Source: Skermanella aerolata KACC 11604
GTDB taxonomy: Bacteria; Pseudomonadota; Alphaproteobacteria; Azospirillales; Azospirillaceae
NCBI RefSeq assembly: GCF_000936425.1
Contig: NZ_AVFK01000008.1
Span: 1 to 64,000 of the forward strand
Direction: 5' to 3'
DNA length: 64,000 nucleotides
The notes beneath the pieces were generated by a model. The model saw only the letters and a list, made by a program, of their open reading frames with translations. It made no database searches and was not told the DNA's origin. This document shows, in pieces, positions 34,654 through 43,766 of this stretch. Within the stretch, counting starts at the first letter, position 1. Each line of letters opens with the position of its first letter. The translations under genes and the position numbers were made by a program.

Positions 34654-34947
34654 ATGCAGGTGCGTATTTATCAGCCCAGCAAGTCGGCCATGCAGTCCGG
34701 CCGCGGCAAGACTCATGATTGGGTTCTGGAATACGAAAACGCGACGCCACGGCGCGCGGAACCGCTGATGGGTTGGATCGCTTCCGGCGACACCCTCAAT
34801 CAGGTCCGTCTCAAGTTCCCGACCAAGGAAGAGGCAACGGCTTTCGCCGACCGCAAGGGTTGGGAATACATCGTCCAGGACGCGCACCAGCGCCGCGTCC
34901 GCCCGCGCAACTACGCCGACAATTTCCGCCCCGACCGCGTCCGCTGA
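34654..34947 (+). CDS. NDUFS4-like complex I accessory subunit (ETC complex I subunit)
   Basis: 97 residues, soluble. The sequence RIYQPSKSAMQSGRGKTHDW followed by an EATAFADRKGWEYIVQD block matches the NDUFS4/18-kDa subunit family kept in alphaproteobacteria, an accessory subunit of NADH:ubiquinone oxidoreductase. ATG 34654 is chosen because the conserved region begins there, 27 bp after tRNA-Pro. tRNA-Arg follows 30 bp after its stop. No nuo genes are near, as is usual for this subunit. Confidence 0.88.
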   Translation: MQVRIYQPSKSAMQSGRGKTHDWVLEYENATPRRAEPLMGWIASGDTLNQVRLKFPTKEEATAFADRKGWEYIVQDAHQRRVRPRNYADNFRPDRVR

Positions 34948-34977
34948 GGACGCGCCCGGGGCCACCCGCCCAACGCG

Positions 34978-35054
34978 GCGCCCTTAGCTCAGCTGGATAG
35001 AGCACCCGCCTTCTAAGCGGACGGTCGCTGGTTCGAATCCAGCAGGGCGCGCCA
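34978..35054 (+). tRNA. tRNA-Arg (anticodon TCT)
   Basis: A 77-nt cloverleaf with encoded CCA. Acceptor arm GCGCCCT/AGGGCGC, anticodon loop CTTCTAA, T loop TTCGAAT on GCTGG/CCAGC. The first anticodon-stem pair (C27-A43) is a mismatch. A run of six T directly after the CCA could end transcription. Confidence 0.96.
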
Positions 35055-35109
35055 TTTTTTGATGAATTTCAATACCTACAGAATCAAGCGCGGACAAAAG
35101 CACGCTGGC

Positions 35110-35137
35110 GTAGGTCGGGCCTCTTCAGCCCGACATC
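35110..35137. repeat. REP-like single element, family B
   Basis: One copy of the family B unit: GTAG head, then GTCGGGC-CTCTTCA-GCCCGAC and trailing ATC. It lies between tRNA-Arg and the convergent 3' end of the EamA transporter gene. Confidence 0.75.
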
Positions 35138-35177
35138 TAACATTCCAGACGGGCGAATACTTTTAACTCCACTGGCA

Positions 35178-36083
35178 TCAGGAAGCCGCCTTCGCCAGTT
35201 GCTGTTCGCGATGGAAGACGAACATGCCGCTGCCGATGATCAGTGCGGCGCCGAACGCCACCGGCAAATCCGGCACGTCGCCCCAGAACGCCCAACCCAG
35301 TGCCATGGCCCAGACCAGCGAGGTGTACTGGTAAGGGGCGACGACCGCCGCCGGGCTGAGTTTCAGCGAATGGTTGACCAGCACGTGGGCGACCAGTGCC
35401 ACGACACCCAGCACGCCGATCAGCGACAGTTCGAGCAAGCTGGGGGCGACCCAGACGAAGGGCAGGGCGACGGTCCCCGCCACGCCGACGCCGAGGGTCT
35501 GGGTCGTGATCAGGGTGAGGCCGCTGGCGCCCCGTAACGACCGCGTCGAGATGAGCGTCAGCGCGAAGGTCAGGCTGCCGGCCAGGGCCAGGGGAGTTCC
35601 CGCCGACAGGAAGTCGCCGCCGGGGCGGAGTACCAGGACGACCCCGGCGAAGCCGATGCCGACCGCGATCCAGCGCCTAAGCCCTACCTTCTCGCCCAGC
35701 AACGGTACCGACAACGCCGTGACCAGCAATGGGGCCGCCATGTAGATCGTCATGACATCGGCTAGCGGCATTTCGCGGACCGCCAGATAGAAGAAGGCGA
35801 CTTCGGCGACGATCAGGACGTTCCGGATCAGATGGCGGCCGGGATCGGGCACGCGGAAGACGCTGGAGAAGCCTGCACGCATGACCAGCGGCGCCAGGAT
35901 CAGCAATGCCGAGGCGCTGCGTACGGCCAGGATCAGCGGGACCGGGCAAGTTTCCACCAGCCATTTGCCCATGGCGTCGTTCAGCGTGAACAGCGCCATG
36001 CCAGTGACCATGCACAGGATGCCCAGGCGGTTCTCGGCTGCGGACGATGCGGATGGGTCGGCCAGGGACGCGGGTGAGGACAA
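35178..36083 (-). CDS. EamA/DMT-family transporter
   Basis: 301 residues with about ten transmembrane helices in two EamA repeats; the second begins near residue 160. Motifs such as LNDAMGKWLVE, ADVMTIYMAAPLLVTALS and SPAAVVAPYQYTSLVWA are typical of the drug/metabolite transporter superfamily, usually exporters of amino acids or metabolites. It lies 29 bp downstream of topoisomerase IB on the same strand and may be cotranscribed. Substrate unknown. Confidence 0.9.
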   Translation of the reverse strand: MSSPASLADPSASSAAENRLGILCMVTGMALFTLNDAMGKWLVETCPVPLILAVRSASALLILAPLVMRAGFSSVFRVPDPGRHLIRNVLIVAEVAFFYLAVREMPLADVMTIYMAAPLLVTALSVPLLGEKVGLRRWIAVGIGFAGVVLVLRPGGDFLSAGTPLALAGSLTFALTLISTRSLRGASGLTLITTQTLGVGVAGTVALPFVWVAPSLLELSLIGVLGVVALVAHVLVNHSLKLSPAAVVAPYQYTSLVWAMALGWAFWGDVPDLPVAFGAALIIGSGMFVFHREQQLAKAAS

Positions 36084-36112
36084 GATCGGCTCCGGCGGTG
36101 CTCGACGCCGCG

Positions 36113-37249
36113 TCAGGCGGCGGCATCTCGCGTCAGTCTGCGGTGAAGGAAGGCCATGACGGCGGCTTCTTCCGGCTTCAGCGCATCCAGTTGGGTGCGC
36201 AGGTCTTCTTCTATCTGGTCCTTCAACTGGTTGACCAGATCACCTTCGAGATAGCAGTCCAGTACCTGGGGATGGATGTAGCACTTGCGGCATATGGCCG
36301 GGGTATTACCAAGCCGGGACGAGACACGCTCGATCGCATCGCGCAGGTTGCGCTTGGCGGCAGCCTTGGTGTCGACGGTCTCGAACTCGGTCAGGGCGAT
36401 GGCGGCCAGCACGGTACCGGCCCAGGTCCGGAAATCCTTGGCGGAGAAGTCCTGTCCGCTGATCTCCCGCAGGTAATCGTTGACGTCCTGCGAGGTGACG
36501 CCATGCCGCTGGCCATCGTCGTCGAGGTACTGGAACAAATGCTGCCCCGGCACGTCCTGACAGGACTTGACGATGCGGGCGATGCGGCGATCCTTGACCT
36601 GGAGGTTCCAGGTCTTGCCGCTCTTCCCCTTGAACTGGAAGCGCAGCTTGCCGCCGTCGACCTCGACATGCCTGTCCTGAAGCGTCGTCAGGCCGAAGCT
36701 CTTGTTCTCCTTGGAGTAGGTGGCGTTTCCGATCCGGATCAGAGTGTTTTCCAGGAGGTGGACGACGGTCGCCAGCACCTTCTCGCGCGGCAGGCCGCGC
36801 TTGCCCATGTCGGCCGAAATGCGCTCGCGGATGGCGGGCAGGGCCTTGCCGAAATCCAGCATACGCTCGTACTTCGTACTGTCGCGTACTTCCCGCCAGC
36901 GCTGATGGTAGCGGTACTGCTTGCGGCCCCTGTCGTCGCGGCCGGTCGCCTGGATGTGGCCCTTGGGGTCGGCGCAGATCCAGACGTCGGTATAGGCCGG
37001 CGGGATCGCGAGCGACTTGATGCGGCCCAGCGTCTCCTTGTCCTTGACGGCCGTTCCGTCGGGATTGCGGAAGCTGAAACCCTTGCCGGACTTGCGCCGC
37101 CGGATGCCGGGTTCCTCGTCCGAGACATAGACCAGCCCGGCCTGTTCGGCCGCGGCCGGTGCATCGACTATCGTACCTTCGTCTCCGGTTTCCGGACCGT
37201 TGACCGATCCGTTCGCCGGGTTCTTCGCCTGAGTAGCGCCGTTCTTCAT
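36113..37249 (-). CDS. DNA topoisomerase IB (poxvirus type)
   Basis: 378 residues. The N-terminal domain with AIPPAYTDVWICADPKGHIQ and the catalytic domain with RIGNATYSKENKSFGLTTL (Arg172), KDFRTWAGT (Arg274) and the nucleophile Tyr324 in CRKCYIHPQVL are all present, as in bacterial IB enzymes. It relaxes positive and negative supercoils through a 3'-phosphotyrosine without ATP. ATG 37249 has GAGG about 8 bp upstream; the frame is open to 37372, but that part is not family-like. Divergent from glgX. Confidence 0.93.
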   Translation of the reverse strand: MKNGATQAKNPANGSVNGPETGDEGTIVDAPAAAEQAGLVYVSDEEPGIRRRKSGKGFSFRNPDGTAVKDKETLGRIKSLAIPPAYTDVWICADPKGHIQATGRDDRGRKQYRYHQRWREVRDSTKYERMLDFGKALPAIRERISADMGKRGLPREKVLATVVHLLENTLIRIGNATYSKENKSFGLTTLQDRHVEVDGGKLRFQFKGKSGKTWNLQVKDRRIARIVKSCQDVPGQHLFQYLDDDGQRHGVTSQDVNDYLREISGQDFSAKDFRTWAGTVLAAIALTEFETVDTKAAAKRNLRDAIERVSSRLGNTPAICRKCYIHPQVLDCYLEGDLVNQLKDQIEEDLRTQLDALKPEEAAVMAFLHRRLTRDAAA

Positions 37250-37403
37250 TCTCACATCCTCAACCGTACTCCCCTGCAATAACGGTCTGTGAAGAAAATC
37301 AGCGCGCCTGATTTTGCGGATGGGACCCGATTGGCTGCTGGATTGTTCACAGGTGACTGAATCATTGAACACCCGTTCTTTTTCACTCCGTCGAGGCCGA
37401 TCC

Positions 37404-39803
37404 GTGAGCAGACTACAGCAAGCTTCAAAGACTATTCGTCGGTCACGTGTACAGGAAGGTCTTCCCTTTCCGCTGGGCGCAACCTGGGACGGCCTGGGGG
37501 TGAATTTCGCGTTGTTCTCCGCTCATGCCACCAAGGTCGAACTCTGCCTGTTCGACCAGGACGGGCGGCGCGAACTGGAGCGGGTCGTACTGCCGGAGTA
37601 CACCGACGAGGTCTGGCACGGCTACCTGCCGGATGCACGGCCGGGGACGGTCTATGGCTACCGAGTCCACGGGCCGTACGAGCCGACCGTCGGGCATCGT
37701 TTCAACCCGAACAAGCTTCTGCTCGATCCCTATGCCAAGGCGCTGGTCGGGCATATGCGCTGGTCCGACGCCCATTTCGGCTACCGGATCGGCTCGCCCC
37801 GCGACGACTTGTCGTTCGACCGGCGCGACAGTGCCGCCGGCATGCCGAAATGCCGGGTCGTCGATCCCGCCTTCACCTGGGGCAACACCCAGGCGCCGCG
37901 CATTCCGTGGGAACGGACGATCTTCTACGAGACGCATGTCGGCGGATACACGATGCGGCATCCCGCGGTTCCGCCGCAGTTGCAGGGAACATACGCCGGC
38001 TTGGCGCACCAGGACGTCGTCGACTACATCAAGAGCATCGGCATCACGTCGATCGAACTGTTGCCGATCCACGCGTTCCTGGACGACCGTCACCTGCTGG
38101 AGCGGGGTCTGCGCAACTTCTGGGGCTACAACAGCATAGGCTTCTTCGCGCCCGAGCCGCGCTACTCGGCGAGCGGCACGATCGGCGAGTTCAAGGAGAT
38201 GGTCGCGCGTTTCCATGATGCCGGGATCGAAGTGATCCTGGACGTGGTGTACAACCACACCGCCGAGGGCAACGAGCGCGGGCCGACCCTGTCGTTCAAG
38301 GGGATCGACAACGCATCCTACTATCGTCTGGCGCCCGATCCGCGATACTATATCAACGATACGGGGACGGGAAACACGCTGAACGTGTCGCATCCGCGCG
38401 TCCTCCAGATGGTGACCGACAGCCTTCGCTACTGGGCGACCGAAATGCGGGTGGATGGCTTCCGCTTCGACTTGGCGACGATCCTGGGACGCGAGCCGCA
38501 TGGCTTCGACCAGGGCGGCGGCTTCCTGGACGCCTGCCGTCAGGACCCCGTCCTGTCTCGCGTCAAGCTGATCGCCGAGCCCTGGGACATTGGCCCCGGC
38601 GGCTATCAGGTCGGCGGCTTCCCGCCCGGCTGGGCGGAGTGGAACGACCGCTACCGCGACACGGTACGCAGCTACTGGAAGGGCGACGAGAGCAAGTTGC
38701 CGGAACTGGCATCGCGCATGACGGGGTCGAGCGACTTCTTCGACAAGCGCGGCCGCCGGCCCTGGGCCAGCGTCAACTTCATCACCGCCCATGACGGCTT
38801 CACGCTGAACGATCTCGTATCGTACAACGAGAAGCACAATACGGCCAATGGCGAGAACAACCAGGACGGACACTCCAACAACCACAGCTGGAACCATGGT
38901 GTCGAGGGTCCGACCGACGACCCGACGATCAAGGAACTGAGGGAGCGCCAGAAGCGCAACTTGCTGGCGACGCTGCTGTTCTCCCAAGGGACGCCGATGA
39001 TCCTGGCGGGCGACGAGTTCGGCAATACCCAGAACGGCAACAACAACGCCTATTGCCAGAACAGCGACATCGCCTGGATCAACTGGGACAAGATCGACGA
39101 CGACGGCTACAGCCTGATCGAGTTCGTGCGTCAGGCGGTGGCACTGCGCCACTCCCATCCGCTGCTCGGTTTGCCCAAGTTCCTGCACGGGCAACAGGAC
39201 AGCGAACTGGGCGTCAAGGACATTACCTGGATCACTCCGGCCGGGACCGAGAAGAGCCCGGAGCAGTGGCAGGACCCTATGGCCCGTTGCGTCGGCATGC
39301 TGCTGGACGGCAGGGTGGCCGCCGGCCTTCAGCAGCGGACCGATAAGCCCGGCGACATCCTGATGCTGGTGGTGAATTCCTACCACGAGGACCTGCCCTT
39401 CACCGTTCCGAGCGTCCCCGGCGTGGTCGGCTGGCAGACCCTGATGGACACGGCGCAGCCGGATCGCAAGACCCAGATGCTGAAGGCCGACGGGAGCTTC
39501 AAGGCGTCGGGACGTAGCCTGGTCCTGCTGTCCGCCTTCCACGACGGAGCGGTCTGGACGACGGCGGAGCCGGCGCGTGAACGCCTGGCGATGCCGGAGG
39601 CCGATCCCGTACCCGAAGCACCGGTAGAGGATGCGCCGCTGGAGGTATCGACCGGAGCGGAAGCCGCGGCTTTCGATCCGGCCGACCATGGCGAAACCGT
39701 TGAAGAGGCATCCGACGCCGAAGCTGAGGCGATGGAAAACACCGCTGCCGAACCGGGCGAGCAGCCCGGAAGCCAGGAAACAGAGCCGAGCGAGACGCGA
39801 TGA
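37404..39803 (+). CDS. glgX: Glycogen debranching enzyme GlgX
   Basis: About 799 residues. CBM48 at the N-terminus (PFPLGATWDGLGVNFALFSA) is followed by a GH13 (subfamily 11) catalytic domain: GFRFDLAT (nucleophile Asp356), IAEPWDIGPGGYQVG (acid/base Glu392) and FITAHDGFTLNDLVSYNEKH. It removes maltotetraose branches left by phosphorylase. The last ~80 residues are a strongly acidic, Ala/Glu/Pro-rich tail (for example EAPVEDAPLEVS) beyond the normal family end. I favour GTG 37404 with GAGG 7 bp upstream; ATG 37314 would add 30 residues. Its stop overlaps the next start by 4 bp. Confidence 0.93.
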   Translation: MSRLQQASKTIRRSRVQEGLPFPLGATWDGLGVNFALFSAHATKVELCLFDQDGRRELERVVLPEYTDEVWHGYLPDARPGTVYGYRVHGPYEPTVGHRFNPNKLLLDPYAKALVGHMRWSDAHFGYRIGSPRDDLSFDRRDSAAGMPKCRVVDPAFTWGNTQAPRIPWERTIFYETHVGGYTMRHPAVPPQLQGTYAGLAHQDVVDYIKSIGITSIELLPIHAFLDDRHLLERGLRNFWGYNSIGFFAPEPRYSASGTIGEFKEMVARFHDAGIEVILDVVYNHTAEGNERGPTLSFKGIDNASYYRLAPDPRYYINDTGTGNTLNVSHPRVLQMVTDSLRYWATEMRVDGFRFDLATILGREPHGFDQGGGFLDACRQDPVLSRVKLIAEPWDIGPGGYQVGGFPPGWAEWNDRYRDTVRSYWKGDESKLPELASRMTGSSDFFDKRGRRPWASVNFITAHDGFTLNDLVSYNEKHNTANGENNQDGHSNNHSWNHGVEGPTDDPTIKELRERQKRNLLATLLFSQGTPMILAGDEFGNTQNGNNNAYCQNSDIAWINWDKIDDDGYSLIEFVRQAVALRHSHPLLGLPKFLHGQQDSELGVKDITWITPAGTEKSPEQWQDPMARCVGMLLDGRVAAGLQQRTDKPGDILMLVVNSYHEDLPFTVPSVPGVVGWQTLMDTAQPDRKTQMLKADGSFKASGRSLVLLSAFHDGAVWTTAEPARERLAMPEADPVPEAPVEDAPLEVSTGAEAAAFDPADHGETVEEASDAEAEAMENTAAEPGEQPGSQETEPSETR

Positions 39804-41590
39804 CCGAGCCGCTGGGGCCTGACGAGGAGCGGTTCCGCGCTCTCGCCGACAGCGCTCCGGTGCTGATCTGGATGTCGGATATTTCCATGGGCGGTATCTA
39901 TTTCAACCGCGCTTGGCTGGATTTCACCGGCCGGCCTGCCGAAAGGGAGGCCGGCGAAGGTTGGAGAGAGTCGCTGCACCCGGAAGATCTGGCGCCCTTG
40001 GAGGCCGCGCAGGCGGCGTTCGCGGTGCGGCAGCCATTCCAGGTCCAATTCCGCCTGCGCCGGCATGACGGGATCTGGCGCTGGATGCTCAACAGCGGCA
40101 AGCCGCGTTTCGATCCGGCTGGCGGGTTTGCCGGCTATACCGGAAGTTGCGTCGATATCACGGAGCGGTTCGAGGCGGAGGAGGATGCACGTCGGCAACT
40201 GCGGGTAATGCGGACGATCACCGACAACGCCGTGGAAGGGATGTTCCTGATGGATGCCCGCGGCAGGGTCTCCTTCGTCAATCCGGCGGCCGAGCGGATG
40301 TTCGACTGGAAATCCGACGAGCTGTTCGGTGAGATCCTCCACGACAAGCTGCATTACAAACGGGTCGACGGCAGCCCGTTCTCCATCCGGGAATGCCCCC
40401 TCGGCCGGGTCTTCACGAACGGAGAAACCCTGAACGAACATGAGGACATCTTCTACCGGCGAGACGGCACGCCGGTTCATGTCCAGTGCTCGATCGCGCC
40501 GATCCGGAGCAACGGCAGGGTGGACGGCGCCGTTCTCGTGGTCCACGACATCACCTACCGCAAGCAGGCGGAAGAGGCGCTGCGTCTCAGCGAAGACCTG
40601 TTCTCGGCGATCTTCCGGCAGGCCATCGTCGGCATCACCGAGATCGACCTGACCGGACGCTTCCTGATGATCAACGACCGCTTCTGCGAGATCGTCGGCC
40701 GACCAAGGGAGGAAGTGCTGGCGCTCCGAACCCAGGACATCACCCATGCCGACGACGTGCCGAACAACATGGCGATGCTGGAGCGGGCGCGGGCGACCGG
40801 TGAGGACTACCAGCTCGAGAAGCGCTACCTGCACCCCGACGGCACCGTCGTCTGGGTCCATAACAGCGTTTCGGTCGTACGGAACTCGGATGGGCGACCA
40901 TTGCATCTGGTCGCGGTCGTCCGCGATATAACCGAGCAGAAACGCGTCGAAGCCGAGATGATGCGGGCCAACCAGGATTTGCAATCGGCCCTGACCGAGC
41001 GCGAGGTACTGGTCAAGGAGGTCCATCACCGGGTCAAGAACAACCTTCAGGTCGTCGTCAGCCTGCTTCGCCTCCAGGCGAGCCGGCTGCGCGACGAAGT
41101 CGGCAGCGACGCGCTACGGGAAAGCCTGAACCGCGTCTCGGCGATGAGCACGATCCATGAGCTGCTCTACCGTTCGACCACGATGGCGGATATCGACTTC
41201 GCCGAGGTCCTGCGCACCCTGACAGCCAACCTGCACGACGCCTATGGACATAACGAGGATCGGGTCGCCATGATCGTCGAGACCGACCCGGTGCCTGTCA
41301 GCATGGATGCGGCCGTTCCGCTGGCCCTGATCGCCAACGAACTGATCTCCAATGCTTTCAAGCACGGTTTCCCCGATGACGCCGAAGGATCGGTGCGGGT
41401 CGGGCTGGTGCGGGACGGGGACACCGTCGTCCTGACGGTGTCCGATACCGGGCCAGGTTTCGTGCCGCCGAAGCGCAGCAGCAGCCTTGGGCTGATGCTG
41501 GTGGACCGGCTGGTGCGGCAGGTGTCCGGGGAGCTTGAAATGGAACCGCCGCCGGGAACGCGCTACCGGCTGAAGTTCACGCTGGAATAG
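39800..41590 (+). CDS. Multi-PAS sensor histidine kinase, HisKA_2 type
   Basis: 596 residues, no membrane segment. Three PAS/PAC units lie at about 5-120, 130-250 and 255-380, each with recognisable DITER/DITYR/DITEQK exits. The phosphoacceptor region EVHHRVKNNLQVVVSLLRLQ (His409/His410) and the ATPase with ANELISNAFKHGFP and VSDTGPGF make it a HisKA_2/HATPase kinase of the kind found in alphaproteobacterial general stress and light signalling. It overlaps the glgX stop (ATGA), so the sensor is translationally coupled to glycogen breakdown. No response regulator is adjacent. Confidence 0.92.
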   Translation: MTEPLGPDEERFRALADSAPVLIWMSDISMGGIYFNRAWLDFTGRPAEREAGEGWRESLHPEDLAPLEAAQAAFAVRQPFQVQFRLRRHDGIWRWMLNSGKPRFDPAGGFAGYTGSCVDITERFEAEEDARRQLRVMRTITDNAVEGMFLMDARGRVSFVNPAAERMFDWKSDELFGEILHDKLHYKRVDGSPFSIRECPLGRVFTNGETLNEHEDIFYRRDGTPVHVQCSIAPIRSNGRVDGAVLVVHDITYRKQAEEALRLSEDLFSAIFRQAIVGITEIDLTGRFLMINDRFCEIVGRPREEVLALRTQDITHADDVPNNMAMLERARATGEDYQLEKRYLHPDGTVVWVHNSVSVVRNSDGRPLHLVAVVRDITEQKRVEAEMMRANQDLQSALTEREVLVKEVHHRVKNNLQVVVSLLRLQASRLRDEVGSDALRESLNRVSAMSTIHELLYRSTTMADIDFAEVLRTLTANLHDAYGHNEDRVAMIVETDPVPVSMDAAVPLALIANELISNAFKHGFPDDAEGSVRVGLVRDGDTVVLTVSDTGPGFVPPKRSSSLGLMLVDRLVRQVSGELEMEPPPGTRYRLKFTLE

Positions 41591-41653
41591 GGCGGGCCGC
41601 TGTAGGTCGGTCTCAGACCAGTAGCCGAAGAGTTTGACCTGCGATCGGCAAGT

Positions 41654-41710
41654 GTTGGGCAAGGGCCCAACCTACGAAGCAGAAGCCTGTAGGTTGGGCC
41701 GTGGCCCAAC
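41654..41710. repeat. REP-like inverted doublet, family A
   Basis: Arms 41654-41675 and 41689-41710 are inverted copies of the family A unit with GTAG heads and a 13-bp spacer; the left arm has a short change in the palindrome centre (CAAG instead of CCACG-like). It lies in the convergent gap between the histidine kinase and the RAM-domain gene. Confidence 0.82.
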
Positions 41711-41766
41711 AAACACTGTCCATACAGGTCACATCAAAGGCCGCCGTTGTTACCGAGAATTCAGGT

Positions 41767-42009
41767 TTAGCTGAAGGCCTTGAACGTGATGAGGGTGAAG
41801 GTGTCCTTCACCCCCGGCAGGGTCTGGACCTGCTCGGTCACGAAGCGGCCGATATCGGTATTGTCGTCCAGGTAGCACTTCATTAGCAGGTCGTACTGGC
41901 CGGAGGTCGAGTGAACCTCCGACACCTGTTCCACGTCCTGTACCGCGCGGTCAGCGACCTCGTACGCTTGTCCGAGATCGCACTTGACCATGATGAAGAT
42001 GGTCTGCAT
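41767..42009 (-). CDS. Stand-alone Lrp/AsnC ligand-binding (RAM) domain protein
   Basis: 80 residues, consisting only of the alpha/beta RAM domain of Lrp/AsnC regulators (VHSTSGQYDLLMKCYLDD, LPGVKDTFTLITF) with no DNA-binding helix-turn-helix. Such proteins can bind amino acids as oligomers and may co-assemble with full-length regulators. It lies 16 bp downstream of the RhlE-type helicase gene and is probably cotranscribed with it. Ligand unknown. Confidence 0.85.
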   Translation of the reverse strand: MQTIFIMVKCDLGQAYEVADRAVQDVEQVSEVHSTSGQYDLLMKCYLDDNTDIGRFVTEQVQTLPGVKDTFTLITFKAFS

Positions 42010-42025
42010 GGCGGCGACGCCCTTC

Positions 42026-43555
42026 TTACGCTTCCGGAGTGGCGACCGGGCGAGCCCGGCGCAGCAGGAAGGCCGGGATGTGATCGCCGAAGCCGATCAC
42101 GACCTCGTCGTCGTCGTCGTCGTCACGGCGGCGGCGGCGGTCGTCGCGGCGCGGCGGCGCATCGCTCCGCAGTGCTTCGACCCGCTGTTCGCGCTCGGGC
42201 CGTACAACTTCGCGTTCCGGTCTGACGGCTTCGCGCTCCGGACGAACCTCGCGCTCGACACGCACTTCGCGCTCGGGGCGGGCTTCACGCTCAGGCCGGG
42301 CTTCCCGTTCGGGACGCGGTGCGCGGCCTTCGGCGCGGGGCTGGCGGCCATTGCTCGACGCTGTCTTGGCCTCGTCGCCATCCTTGCGGGAACGGCGGCG
42401 GCGGCGATCGGACAGTTCCTCAAACTCGGCAAGCTCGATCCCATCGATCGAGATCAGCGGGATCTCGCGTTTGATCAGCTTGGAGATCGCGGCGACCTGC
42501 TTGCCTTCTTCCGGGTTAGCGATCGTGAAGGCGCGGCCCAGTTTGCCGGCGCGGCCGGTACGGCCGATCCGGTGGACGTAGTCCTCAGCGTGCAGCGGCG
42601 TGTCGAAGTTGAAGACGTGGCTGAGGCCGGCGATGTCGATGCCGCGCGCGGCAACATCGCTGCACACCAGCAGGGTGATCTCACCCTTCTTGAACTGGTC
42701 GAGCGTTTCGGTCCGCTTGCTCTGCGGCATGTCGCCGTGGAGCGCGCCGGCGTTGAAGCCGTGCTTTTCCAGGCTCTTGTGCAGGATCGCGACATCGCGC
42801 TTGCGGTTGCAGAAGATCAGCGCGTTCTTGACGTCTTCCGTGCCGAGCAGGTGGCGCAGGGCCTTTCGCTTATCTTCCGGCTGGACGACGGTCAGCGCGT
42901 GTGTCACCGTTTCCGCCATCGAGGCGGGTGGCGACACCGAAACTTCGCGCGGGTTCATCAGGAAGGTGTCGGCGAGGCGCTTGATTTCCGGCGGCATCGT
43001 CGCGGAGAACAGCAGCGTCTGGCGCATCTTCGGCAGCAGGCCCACGATCCGCTCGATATCGGGAATGAACCCCATGTCGAGCATCCGGTCGGCCTCGTCG
43101 ATCACGAAGATCTTGATGTCGCTGAGCAGGATGTTGCCGCGCTCGAACAGGTCGATCATGCGGCCCGGTGTCGCGATCAGCACGTCGACGCCGCGATCCA
43201 GCTTCTTGATCTGGTCGCCGAACGATTCGCCGCCGATCAGCAGCGCCATGGTCAGCTTGAGATGCTTGCCGTAGGTCTCGAAGTTTTCCGCGACCTGGGC
43301 TGCGAGTTCACGCGTCGGTTCCAGGATCAGTGAGCGCGGCATCCGCGCCCTTGCCCGGCCGTTGGCCAGGATTTCGATCATCGGCAGCGTAAAGCTGGCG
43401 GTCTTGCCGGTGCCCGTCTGGGCGCAACCAAGAACGTCGCGCCCTTGGAGTACCCAAGGGATCGCCTGTTCCTGGATCGGAGTAGGTTGGGTATAACCCG
43501 CATCCTCGACGGCGCGCAGGACTTCGGGCCCGAGCCCAATTTCCGAAAAATTCAT
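42026..43555 (-). CDS. DEAD-box RNA helicase, RhlE-type
   Basis: 509 residues. Q-motif GYTQPTPIQEQAIP, motif I AQTGTGKT, motif II VIDEADRMLDMG, motif III SATMP, motif V ARGIDIAG and motif VI HRIGRTGRAGK are complete. The C-terminal ~120 residues are a low-complexity basic/acidic tail with repeats of PERE, REAR and REVR, then a short D-run. RhlE helicases unwind RNA in ribosome assembly and decay; such tails bind RNA. ATG 43555 is supported by a promoter (TTGACA at 43642-43647, minus strand) and by the conserved start; the frame is open to 43606. Confidence 0.92.
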   Translation of the reverse strand: MNFSEIGLGPEVLRAVEDAGYTQPTPIQEQAIPWVLQGRDVLGCAQTGTGKTASFTLPMIEILANGRARARMPRSLILEPTRELAAQVAENFETYGKHLKLTMALLIGGESFGDQIKKLDRGVDVLIATPGRMIDLFERGNILLSDIKIFVIDEADRMLDMGFIPDIERIVGLLPKMRQTLLFSATMPPEIKRLADTFLMNPREVSVSPPASMAETVTHALTVVQPEDKRKALRHLLGTEDVKNALIFCNRKRDVAILHKSLEKHGFNAGALHGDMPQSKRTETLDQFKKGEITLLVCSDVAARGIDIAGLSHVFNFDTPLHAEDYVHRIGRTGRAGKLGRAFTIANPEEGKQVAAISKLIKREIPLISIDGIELAEFEELSDRRRRRSRKDGDEAKTASSNGRQPRAEGRAPRPEREARPEREARPEREVRVEREVRPEREAVRPEREVVRPEREQRVEALRSDAPPRRDDRRRRRDDDDDDEVVIGFGDHIPAFLLRRARPVATPEA

Positions 43556-43619
43556 TAAGCCAGTGTCGGTTGGAGAAAGCAGCGTAAGCCATATGGCTTG
43601 CAGCACAGATTGGGGCGGC

Positions 43620-43647
43620 AGTATGAAAAGTCAAACCGTCTTGTCAA
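43620..43647 (-). promoter_or_regulatory. Candidate sigma-70 promoter of the RhlE-type helicase gene
   Basis: Minus strand TTGACA (43642-43647), a 16-bp spacer and CATACT (43620-43625) lie about 65 bp upstream of the helicase ATG in an AT-rich spacer. Confidence 0.5.
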
Positions 43648-43766
43648 CAATCCGTGTTGTCGCACCAAAAATTCGGTACGCGTACGGGCACGGCCGGAAG
43701 GGAATGGCTTCGCATGGAACGGCAAGATAATGTCGAAGTCCCGATACGGCAAGAAAGTTCTTCGCC

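Noticed and set aside
37443-39689. 748-residue minus-strand ORF
   Set aside because: Antisense shadow of glgX.
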